Origin: an uncultured Clostridia bacterium
GTDB lineage: Bacteria; Bacillota; Clostridia; Christensenellales; Borkfalkiaceae
Length of the DNA: 5,614 bases
Reading direction: 5' to 3'
NCBI GenBank assembly: GCA_947628555.1
Contig: CANRAI010000068.1
Span: 1 to 5,614 of the forward strand
The position numbers and the translations under genes are program-made. This document shows positions 1 to 5,040 of the stretch, piece after piece. Numbering within the stretch: position 1 is the stretch's first letter; each line of letters opens with the position of its first letter. A model generated the notes under the pieces. That model worked only from the letters and a program-made list of their open reading frames with translations. It did no database searches and was not told the DNA's origin.

Positions 1-1023
1 CTCAACTACGAAAACAGTAAAGAGCTTGAAAATTATATGATTTCCGTGGGGAAAAAGTGGACGTGCGCGCCTTTCAATGCCGACGGGTGGCGGCTTGACG
101 TAGCAGCCGATTTGGGTCACAGCGAAAAATACAACCATAAGTTCTGGAAAAAATTCCGCGACGGCGTGCGCGCCGCCAATCCCCAAGCTTTCGTTTTTGC
201 CGAGCACTACGGTTCTCCCGCGCGCTGGCTGGACGGGGGAGAATGGGATTCGGTAATGAATTACGACGCTTTTATGGAGCCCGTAAGCTGGTTTCTTACG
301 GGAATGGAAAAACATTCCCACGCGTTTGACGGCGCAAAGCTGGGCGACGGCAATGCGTTTTTCGATACGATATTCAAAAAAATGGCGGCGTTCCAGCGCC
401 CCGCGTTGGATTCGGCTTTAAACCAGCTTTCCAATCACGACCATTCCCGCTTTTTGACCCGCACAAACCGCACTGTTGGCACGACGGGCACGAAAGGCCC
501 GCAGGCGGCGGGCGAAAACGTGGATAAACGCGTTATGGAGCTTGCCGTTTTGATTCAAATGACCTGGCCGGGCTCGCCGGGAGTTTATTATGCGGACGAA
601 GCGGGACAGGTTGGCTGGACCGACCCCGACAGCCGCCGTACTTATCCGTGGGGCAGGGAAGATAAGGGGCTGATAGAATTCCACAGGCAGGCGATAAAAC
701 TAAGGAAGATTATAAAATGCCTGAAAACGGGCAGTATAATGCGTTTGGCGGCGGGTGCGGGATATATAATATACGGCAGATTCGACGGCGACGAATGTTG
801 CGCCGTAGCCGTGAATTGTTCGGACCGCGCAATGGATTTGAACGCGCCTGTCTGGCGTTTGGGCGTGCCCCGCAACGGCGCGAAGATGACAAGAAAATTC
901 TTCTGCGCAGAAATGTCTTTGGACCTTAAAGAGGAATACGCCGACGTTGTCAACGGGAGAATGTTTATAAATTTGCCCGCTTGCAGCGGTTGCGTATTTT
1001 ATTACCGCTTTCCAAAAGAATAA
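1..1023 (+). CDS. GH13 alpha-glycosidase (neopullulanase/maltodextrin hydrolase-like), 5'-truncated by window
   Basis: C-terminal 340 residues of a glycoside hydrolase family 13 enzyme, which would act on alpha-1,4 (possibly also alpha-1,6) glucan or maltodextrin linkages. The frame is open from base 1, so the ATG at 37 is internal and the true start lies upstream. Counting from base 1, conserved region II is GWRLDVAAD (29-37) with nucleophile Asp33. Region III is VFAEHYG with acid/base Glu68, and region IV is LSNHDHSR (143-150) with Asp147. A YYADEAGQVGWTDPDSRRTYPWG stretch at 196-218 is typical of the neopullulanase/cyclomaltodextrinase-like side of GH13. The last ~90 residues fit a beta-sandwich domain C. 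All three catalytic carboxylates are present, so it should be active. glgB follows after 55 bp on the same strand with no terminator between, suggesting one glucan operon. The exact substrate cannot be fixed because the N-terminal domains are missing. Confidence 0.9.
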   Translation, partial: LNYENSKELENYMISVGKKWTCAPFNADGWRLDVAADLGHSEKYNHKFWKKFRDGVRAANPQAFVFAEHYGSPARWLDGGEWDSVMNYDAFMEPVSWFLTGMEKHSHAFDGAKLGDGNAFFDTIFKKMAAFQRPALDSALNQLSNHDHSRFLTRTNRTVGTTGTKGPQAAGENVDKRVMELAVLIQMTWPGSPGVYYADEAGQVGWTDPDSRRTYPWGREDKGLIEFHRQAIKLRKIIKCLKTGSIMRLAAGAGYIIYGRFDGDECCAVAVNCSDRAMDLNAPVWRLGVPRNGAKMTRKFFCAEMSLDLKEEYADVVNGRMFINLPACSGCVFYYRFPKE

Positions 1024-1069
1024 GTAAGACAATCCAAAACGCAATACATATCGTGTTTTTCTGAAAATC

Positions 1070-1075
1070 GGAGGG
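1070..1075 (+). promoter_or_regulatory. Ribosome binding site of glgB
   Basis: GGAGGG lies three bases before the ATG at 1079. This is a strong Shine-Dalgarno match with tight spacing. No better start exists nearby, since the next Met is residue 25, beyond the conserved N-terminal LFHRGTHYELYNKMGAH segment. Confidence 0.75.
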
Positions 1076-1078
1076 TGT

Positions 1079-3064
1079 ATGCAGAAATTTTTCGGAGAGT
1101 TGGACAGGTATTTGTTCCACCGCGGCACTCATTACGAACTCTATAACAAAATGGGCGCCCACCTTACGGAAGTAGGGGGAGTAAAGGGCGTGCAGTTCGT
1201 GCTTTGGGCGCCGAACGCAAGGGCGGTAAGCGTGGTGCGCGACGGCAACGGCTGGAATCCCGAAGCCGATAAAATGGTTAAAACCGACGATTCGGTATGG
1301 GAGCTGTTCATTCCCGGAATAGGCGAAGGCGAAAAGTACAAATATTTCGTCACCCGCGAGGACGGCAGTACGGTCTATAAAATCGACCCGTACGCTTTCG
1401 GTTCGGAATTGCGCCCCAAAAACGCTTCCATAGTATTCGATACCGATAAATACGAATGGGACGACGTCGGGTGGCGCAAGGCGAAGCACGGTGAAAATTT
1501 TCTCGAAAAGCCCATGGCGGTGTATGAAGTGCACCTCGGCAGCTGGAAAAAAGATTTATCTAAGTGGGACGAGGACCAATATTTCGACTATCGCACGCTT
1601 GCGCGCGAACTTGCCGAATACGTGCAATATATGGGCTATACGCACGTGGAGCTTATGGGGATTTGCGAATATCCCTTCGAGCCGTCATGGGGATACCAGG
1701 TCACGGGCTATTTTTCGCCTACGGCGCGCTACGGTTCCCCCCGCGATTTCCAGTACTTCGTCGATTATATGCACAAAAACGGCATAGGAGTAATTTTAGA
1801 CTGGGTGCCCGCGCACTTTCCGAAAGACGATTTCGGGCTTGCCCGATTCGACGGCACGCCGCTTTACGAATATCCCGACCTGTTGCGCGCGGAATACCCC
1901 GAATGGGGCACTATGGCTTTCGATTTGGGCAAGAAAGAAGTGTCCAACTTTCTTATAGCCTCGGCGTTTTTCTGGGTGGAAAAATATCATATCGACGCTC
2001 TGCGGGCGGACGCAGTCGCGGCTATGCTCTATAACAGCTTTGGCAGGGAGCAGTGGAGACCGAATATGTACGGCGGCAACGAGAATTTGGAAAGTTTCGA
2101 GTTTTTCCGCCACCTTAACAGCGTTCTCAGGCAGCGTACCGACGCGTTCATAATCGCAGAGGACAGTTCCATTTTGGAGGGGATGACGAAGCCCGCCCAA
2201 AAGGGAGGCTTCGGTTTCGGATTGAAGTGGAATATGGGCTGGATGAACGATACGCTGACATATATTAAGAAAGACCCAATCTTCCGCCCCTATCACCACT
2301 GGCTGATGACGCATACCTTCGAATATATCTTCAACGAAAACTATATGCTTGTGCTTTCTCACGACGAAGTTGTCTATGGCAAGGGCAGTATGTACAACAA
2401 ATTTCCCGGCAACAAAATGGACAAGCTGGGCAGTCTTAAAGCCCTTTATACTATGATGATAGGGCACCCGGGCAAGAAACTGCTTTTTATGGGGCAGGAT
2501 TTCGCGCAGATAAACGAATGGAATTTCCGTACGGGGCTTGATTGGTATTTGGCGGACGACGAAGGTCACCGCGACGTTATGAACTGTTTCCGCGCTCTGT
2601 TGCGCCTCTACCGCGAACGCCCCGTTCTGCACAACGACTGCGGAGGTCCTAAGACATTCGAATGGGTAAACAGTGGCGACTATATGCGCAATATTTTTTC
2701 CTTTATAAGGCGCAACCCGTGGAATTATAATAACGCGCTTATCTTCGTGATAAATTTCGCCCCCGTTGAAAGGTGGGAAATGGGCGTGGGCGCGCCCCTT
2801 GCGGGGAAGTATAAGCGTGTTTTTACCACTTATCCCGACGGCAATCCTTTGGAAATAGAGGCGATTAAGGAACTTTGCGACGGCAGGGAATATAAGCTTA
2901 AATTCGATTTAAGACCCTTTGAAGGGGCTGTTTTCGAAGTGCCTTATGTGGAGAGTACGCCCGAGGAATTAAAGCTTGAAAAAAGCGTGCGCCGCTCTAT
3001 TAAACTTAAATACCGAGCCGCGAAGAACGACTTGTCGCATATTCCGGATTCTCCGAAAGCGTGA
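1079..3064 (+). CDS. glgB: 1,4-alpha-glucan branching enzyme (GH13, CBM48)
   Basis: Cytoplasmic enzyme that cuts alpha-1,4-glucan chains and re-attaches them through alpha-1,6 bonds during glycogen synthesis. The N-terminus has FHRGTHYELYNKMGAH, then a CBM48-type beta-sandwich (about 20-108) ending in KIDPYAF. The GH13 barrel follows, with YEVHLGSWKK (149-158). Region I is DWVPAHF (241-247). Region II is DALRADAVAAMLY with nucleophile Asp311. Region III is IIAEDS with acid/base Glu361. Region IV is LSHDEVVYGKGSMYNKFPGN with Asp429. GQDFAQINEWNFRTGLDWYL (472-491) and WRPNMYGGNENLE (326-338) are branching-enzyme signatures that separate it from debranching enzymes. A C-terminal beta domain ends near 622. 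The remaining ~38 residues are a charged tail with a basic stretch (KSVRRSIKLKYRAAK). At 661 residues it has ordinary family length. It lies 55 bp after a GH13 hydrolase gene, fitting a glycogen operon. Confidence 0.97.
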   Translation: MQKFFGELDRYLFHRGTHYELYNKMGAHLTEVGGVKGVQFVLWAPNARAVSVVRDGNGWNPEADKMVKTDDSVWELFIPGIGEGEKYKYFVTREDGSTVYKIDPYAFGSELRPKNASIVFDTDKYEWDDVGWRKAKHGENFLEKPMAVYEVHLGSWKKDLSKWDEDQYFDYRTLARELAEYVQYMGYTHVELMGICEYPFEPSWGYQVTGYFSPTARYGSPRDFQYFVDYMHKNGIGVILDWVPAHFPKDDFGLARFDGTPLYEYPDLLRAEYPEWGTMAFDLGKKEVSNFLIASAFFWVEKYHIDALRADAVAAMLYNSFGREQWRPNMYGGNENLESFEFFRHLNSVLRQRTDAFIIAEDSSILEGMTKPAQKGGFGFGLKWNMGWMNDTLTYIKKDPIFRPYHHWLMTHTFEYIFNENYMLVLSHDEVVYGKGSMYNKFPGNKMDKLGSLKALYTMMIGHPGKKLLFMGQDFAQINEWNFRTGLDWYLADDEGHRDVMNCFRALLRLYRERPVLHNDCGGPKTFEWVNSGDYMRNIFSFIRRNPWNYNNALIFVINFAPVERWEMGVGAPLAGKYKRVFTTYPDGNPLEIEAIKELCDGREYKLKFDLRPFEGAVFEVPYVESTPEELKLEKSVRRSIKLKYRAAKNDLSHIPDSPKA

Positions 3065-3117
3065 AGCAACGGTTGAATTTTTTTTCGGCTTATGAGCCCC
3101 TTTCGGAAATGTTTTTT
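3052..3117 (+). terminator. Possible weak terminator after glgB
   Basis: TCCGAAAG (3052-3059, spanning the end of glgB) is perfectly complementary to CTTTCGGA (3100-3107), followed by AATG and T6 (3112-3117). The 40-base loop contains a small GGCT/AGCC hairpin (3087-3090 with 3095-3098). An 8-bp stem with so large a loop is a poor intrinsic terminator, so this is only a candidate. No better structure was found in the spacer. Confidence 0.25.
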
Positions 3118-3163
3118 AAAAGTTTAAGTTTTGGTATTTGTCAAGCGGTATTTTAAAATATTA

Positions 3164-3192
3164 TTGAAAATTTTTCCGATTTAATCTAAACT
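3164..3192 (+). promoter_or_regulatory. Candidate promoter for the XRE gene
   Basis: TTGAAA (3164-3169) and TAAACT (3187-3192) are 17 bp apart in the AT-rich gap ahead of the XRE gene. The -35 is a 5/6 match and the -10 a 4/6 match to the sigma-A consensus. Predicted initiation near 3199 would leave a leader of about 11 bases with only a weak Shine-Dalgarno (CGGTG, 3201-3205). AT-rich spacers produce such matches easily, so confidence is low. Confidence 0.3.
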
Positions 3193-3209
3193 TTAATTAA
3201 CGGTGTTAT

Positions 3210-3497
3210 ATGAACATTGAAGAAATGAAAAAATATATAAAGCAGAACGGGATTACTTATGAGCAGGTTGCGGAATCTTCGGGTATTGCTTTAAGTACAA
3301 TCCGTAAAATTTTTGCGGGAATTTCAAAATATCCCCGTATAGATACTGTGCAGGCGATAGAACGGGCTTTGGGGCTTTCCGAGGACGAAATTACGAATTT
3401 CACTTATGAAGAAAGACAGCTTATCAAAGATTTTCGCACTTTGGACCCGAAAGGTCAAAAGGTCATAAAGGACGCCATATCCGCATTGAAAAAATAA
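3210..3497 (+). CDS. Small XRE-family helix-turn-helix DNA-binding protein
   Basis: A 95-residue protein that is essentially a single Cro/CI-type HTH domain, a likely sequence-specific transcriptional regulator. The pattern ITYEQVAESSGIALSTIRKIF (15-35) gives HTH helix 2 (about 16-23), turn, and recognition helix 3 (about 27-35). The core continues through YPRIDTVQAIERALGL (41-56). The last ~30 residues (YEERQLIKDFRTLDPKGQKVIKDAISALKK) form the charged C-terminal helix found in many short clostridial XRE proteins, probably for dimerisation. No ligand-binding or peptidase domain follows, and no toxin, phage or restriction gene is adjacent, so its target is unknown. The ATG at 3210 is chosen because it precedes the whole fold, although its ribosome binding site is weak. 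It stands as its own unit: a 145-bp gap precedes it and a strong terminator follows six bases after its stop. Confidence 0.85.
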   Translation: MNIEEMKKYIKQNGITYEQVAESSGIALSTIRKIFAGISKYPRIDTVQAIERALGLSEDEITNFTYEERQLIKDFRTLDPKGQKVIKDAISALKK

Positions 3498-3502
3498 CCG
3501 TG

Positions 3503-3543
3503 GCGGCGGGCGGCAATTTGCCGCCCGCCGCACATATTTTTTT
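3503..3543 (+). terminator. Strong rho-independent terminator after the XRE gene
   Basis: A perfect 13-bp GC-rich stem pairs 3503-3515 (GCGGCGGGCGGCA) with 3519-3531 around a 3-base ATT loop. After five more bases comes T7 (3537-3543). It begins six bases past the XRE stop codon and should insulate nadA from upstream transcription. Confidence 0.92.
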
Positions 3544-3552
3544 AAAATTATA

Positions 3553-3581
3553 TTGACCTTACGTTCGGGATGTAGTATAAT
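3553..3581 (+). promoter_or_regulatory. Sigma-A promoter of nadA
   Basis: TTGACC (3553-3558), a 17-bp spacer, and TATAAT (3576-3581): 5/6 plus 6/6 matches at ideal spacing. It lies directly after the XRE terminator and 27 bp before the nadA ATG. Initiation is expected around 3588. The -10 overlaps an operator-like palindrome (3578-3604). A second TATAAT at 3587-3592 has no matching -35. Confidence 0.8.
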
Positions 3582-3604
3582 TCCCATATAATCGGTAGGG
3601 ATTG
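3578..3604 (+). promoter_or_regulatory. Degenerate operator-like palindrome at the nadA promoter (site C)
   Basis: This segment aligns without gaps to the perfect palindrome upstream of the cysteine desulfurase gene. The left arm TAATTCCCATA matches 9 of 11 positions of TAATTCCTATT. The right arm GGTAGGGATTG matches 7 of 11 of AATAGGAATTA. The 5-bp centre is in the same place. It covers the end of the -10 box, the start point and the ribosome binding site, where a bound repressor would block transcription. Caveat: part of the match is the -10 (TAAT) and the Shine-Dalgarno (TAGGG), which would be there anyway. Confidence 0.45.
3597..3600 (+). promoter_or_regulatory. Ribosome binding site deciding the nadA start
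   Basis: AGGG is separated by seven bases from ATG 3608 but by only one base from the alternative TTG at 3602. Spacing therefore favours the ATG, giving a 304-residue protein rather than 306. Confidence 0.65.
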
Positions 3605-3607
3605 GTT

Positions 3608-4522
3608 ATGGTCAAGGATTTACAGCAAAAAATCATCGAACTGAAAAAACAAAAAGACGTATGTATTCTGGCGCACAGCTATATGTCCGAGGACGTTTGC
3701 GAAGTGGCCGATTTTGTGGGCGACAGCTATGCGCTTGCGGTAAAAGCCAAAACGGCGCCCCAAAAGCAGGTTATCATGTGCGGGGTGCGATTTATGGCGG
3801 AAACGGTTAAAATGCTTTCCCCGTCAAAGCGCGTAATTCTTTCTAACCCGCAGGCGGGCTGTCCCATGGCGGAGCAGATGGACAGGGAAGTCATTGCCGA
3901 AGTCAAAAAAATGTATCCCGACTATGCGGTTGTGGCGTACATAAACACTACGGCGGAATTAAAGACGATTGCAGATTACTGCGTAACATCTTCAAGCGCC
4001 GTAAAAATCTGCCGCGCCGTTCCCGAAAAGAATATTCTGTTTATTCCCGATATAAATCTGGGCTCTTACGTTAAAAAGCAAATACCCGAAAAAAATTTCA
4101 AACTTCTTTCGGGCGGCTGCCCCACCCACGCGAAAATAGAGCGTTCGGATGTTCTTGAAGCAAAAAAACTTCATCCGTCCGCATTGCTTTTGGTACATCC
4201 CGAGTGCCGCCCCGAGGTCACGGAACTTGCCGACTTTGTGGGCTCTACTTCGGGAATTATGGATTATGCCTTAAATTCGGATAAAAACGAATTTATAATC
4301 GGTACGGAAAATTCTATCGTTCAGCACCTTCAATTCAAAAAGCCCGATAAAAAATTTTATCCGCTTTCCAAAAATCTGATATGTCCTAACATGAAACTTA
4401 CGACCCTGCCCGATGTCTTTGCCTGCCTTACGGGCGAGGGCGGGGAAGAGATTTTCATGGACGAAGATACCCGCGTATCCGCCGTGAAATGCATTGAAAA
4501 AATGATAGCTCTCGGCGGCTGA
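3608..4522 (+). CDS. nadA: Quinolinate synthase NadA ([4Fe-4S] enzyme)
   Basis: Condenses iminoaspartate with dihydroxyacetone phosphate to quinolinate in de novo NAD synthesis, in the cytoplasm. At 304 residues it is the short NadA type, like the Thermotoga maritima enzyme (about 298). The three cluster-ligand cysteines are recognisable in context: Cys85 (QAGCPMAEQM), Cys171 (GGCPTH) and Cys259 (CPNMK). Expected substrate-binding residues are also in place: His23/Tyr25 (AHSY), Ser40 (GDS), Tyr111/Asn113 (YIN), Ser128 (VTSSSAVK), His174, His197/Glu199 (HPEC) and Ser213/Thr214 (GSTSG). The enzyme therefore looks intact. ATG 3608 is preferred over TTG 3602 on ribosome-binding-site spacing. nadB and nadC are not in the window. 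It has its own promoter and lies 38 bp before the Rrf2 gene, with the cysteine desulfurase next, a plausible sulfur donor for its cluster. Confidence 0.97.
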   Translation: MVKDLQQKIIELKKQKDVCILAHSYMSEDVCEVADFVGDSYALAVKAKTAPQKQVIMCGVRFMAETVKMLSPSKRVILSNPQAGCPMAEQMDREVIAEVKKMYPDYAVVAYINTTAELKTIADYCVTSSSAVKICRAVPEKNILFIPDINLGSYVKKQIPEKNFKLLSGGCPTHAKIERSDVLEAKKLHPSALLLVHPECRPEVTELADFVGSTSGIMDYALNSDKNEFIIGTENSIVQHLQFKKPDKKFYPLSKNLICPNMKLTTLPDVFACLTGEGGEEIFMDEDTRVSAVKCIEKMIALGG

Positions 4523-4525
4523 AAA

Positions 4526-4545
4526 ACGGCAGAGCCGTATGCCGT
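4526..4545 (+). other. Small alternative hairpins in the nadA-rrf2 gap
   Basis: ACGGC (4526-4530) can pair with GCCGT at 4534-4538 (3-base loop). Alternatively ACGGCA (4526-4531) can pair with TGCCGT at 4540-4545 (8-base loop). The two pairings exclude each other. No T-run follows, so it is not an intrinsic terminator. It could be an RNA processing or stability element, or chance. Confidence 0.3.
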
Positions 4546-4560
4546 ATAATAGGTGACGTT

Positions 4561-4959
4561 ATGATGATTACCACGAAGGGCAGGAACGCCCTTAAAGTTA
4601 TGATTGATTTGGCGCGGCACGAGGGCGAGGGCTTCATTTCCCTGGCCGATATTGCCGTACGCCAAAACGAAAGTCTTAAATATCTTGAATCTTCGGCAAA
4701 ACAGCTTTCAACTTCCGGGCTTGTCGTTTCCGCACGTGGTAAAAGCGGCGGCTATAAACTGTCCCGTCCAGCCGAGGATTATACTGTCGCCGAAATACTT
4801 CTTTCTGGCGAGGGTTCGCTTGCGCCCGTAAGCTGCCTTGAAGAAGGTTCTGCCCCCTGCGAAAACGCCTGCACATGCGCGACATTGCCGCTTTTTAAAG
4901 AGCTGGACGAAGTAATTATGAATTTTCTCAACTCTAAAACGCTTAAAGATTTAATTTAA
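4561..4959 (+). CDS. Rrf2-family transcriptional regulator with cysteine cluster motif (IscR/CymR-like)
   Basis: A 132-residue winged-helix regulator of the Rrf2 family, whose members include IscR (Fe-S status) and CymR (cysteine status). The N-terminal ITTKGRNALKVMIDLA, the HTH region ISLADIAVRQNESLKYLES (26-44) and the wing LVVSARGKSGGYKLSRP (54-70) are diagnostic. TVAEILLSGEGSLAPVSCL (75-93) leads into the cysteine region: Cys92, Cys100, Cys104 and Cys106. IscR uses Cys92, 98 and 104, so this spacing differs, but a bound Fe-S cluster is plausible. The ribosome binding site AGGTGA (4551-4556) serves ATG 4561, which matches the usual family N-terminus; ATG 4564 is a possible alternative. It lies 38 bp after nadA, probably co-transcribed, and 81 bp before a cysteine desulfurase gene with a palindromic operator. 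Rrf2 genes commonly sit beside nifS/iscS, supporting a role in Fe-S or sulfur control. The effector is inferred. Confidence 0.92.
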   Translation: MMITTKGRNALKVMIDLARHEGEGFISLADIAVRQNESLKYLESSAKQLSTSGLVVSARGKSGGYKLSRPAEDYTVAEILLSGEGSLAPVSCLEEGSAPCENACTCATLPLFKELDEVIMNFLNSKTLKDLI

Positions 4960-4971
4960 GAAATTTTTATG

Positions 4972-4998
4972 TAATTCCTATTGACAAAATAGGAATTA
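4972..4998 (+). promoter_or_regulatory. Perfect 27-bp palindromic operator (site A) upstream of the cysteine desulfurase
   Basis: The left arm TAATTCCTATT (4972-4982) and right arm AATAGGAATTA (4988-4998) are exact inverted repeats of 11 bp around a GACAA centre. The whole -35 box TTGACA (4981-4986) lies inside it. Its length and dyad symmetry suit a dimeric winged-helix protein. GGAATT-containing arms recall CymR-type Rrf2 sites, a comparison made from memory. The Rrf2 protein encoded immediately upstream is the obvious candidate ligand. Confidence 0.8.
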
Positions 4999-5009
4999 AA
5001 AATTATAAT
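4981..5009 (+). promoter_or_regulatory. Full-consensus sigma-A promoter of the cysteine desulfurase gene
   Basis: TTGACA (4981-4986), a 17-bp spacer, and TATAAT (5004-5009) match both consensus hexamers exactly. Initiation is expected near 5016, giving a leader of about 25 bases. So strong a promoter bracketed by two palindromic sites suggests high expression when derepressed. Confidence 0.9.
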
Positions 5010-5036
5010 AAATTCATACTTATTGAATAGGAATTA
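5010..5036 (+). promoter_or_regulatory. Second, imperfect operator (site B) over start point and leader of the desulfurase gene
   Basis: The right arm AATAGGAATTA (5026-5036) is identical to the right arm of site A. The left arm AAATTCATACT (5010-5020) matches 8 of 11 positions of TAATTCCTATT, and the 5-bp centre is preserved. Centre-to-centre distance to site A is 38 bp. The right arm contains the ribosome binding site (AGGA 5029-5032), so protein binding here would block initiation. Confidence 0.65.
5029..5032 (+). promoter_or_regulatory. Ribosome binding site supporting the TTG start of the desulfurase
   Basis: AGGA lies eight bases before TTG 5041, a standard spacing. The next in-frame TTG (5050) would be 17 bases away, and the first in-frame ATG (5083) lies after the conserved YVDNAATT motif. 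Confidence 0.7.
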
Positions 5037-5040
5037 GATT

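Noticed and set aside
37..39. ATG as start of the GH13 gene
   Set aside because: The reading frame is open and in family register (KELENYMISVGKKW) from base 1, and the protein would lack most of its catalytic barrel. The gene is truncated by the window edge.
764..772. TATATAATA promoter-like string inside the GH13 gene
   Set aside because: It encodes Tyr-Ile-Ile of the beta domain, has no paired -35 of note, and no gene starts nearby.
1796..2632. A 278-codon open frame on the - strand
   Set aside because: It lies wholly inside glgB, whose motifs are complete on the + strand. The - strand protein is low-complexity-like and matches no family I recognise. Other - strand frames at 418-684, 642-953, 965-1534 and 5215-5595 are shadows of real + strand genes in the same way.
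3119..3194. AAAGTTTA (3119-3126) inverted against TAAACTTT (3187-3194), a tandem AAGTTT, and the palindrome ATTTTAAAAT (3150-3159) ahead of the XRE gene
   Set aside because: These are short A/T-only or nearly A/T-only matches in an AT-rich spacer, with no recurrence elsewhere in the window. They are expected by chance and not strong enough to call operators.
3602..3604. TTG as start of nadA
   Set aside because: Only one base separates it from the AGGG ribosome binding site. ATG 3608 has normal spacing.
4545..4550. TATAAT just upstream of rrf2
   Set aside because: No -35-like hexamer at 16-18 bp spacing (the region reads GAAAAA). Initiation would fall almost on the start codon and lose the ribosome binding site. 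rrf2 is more likely read through from nadA.
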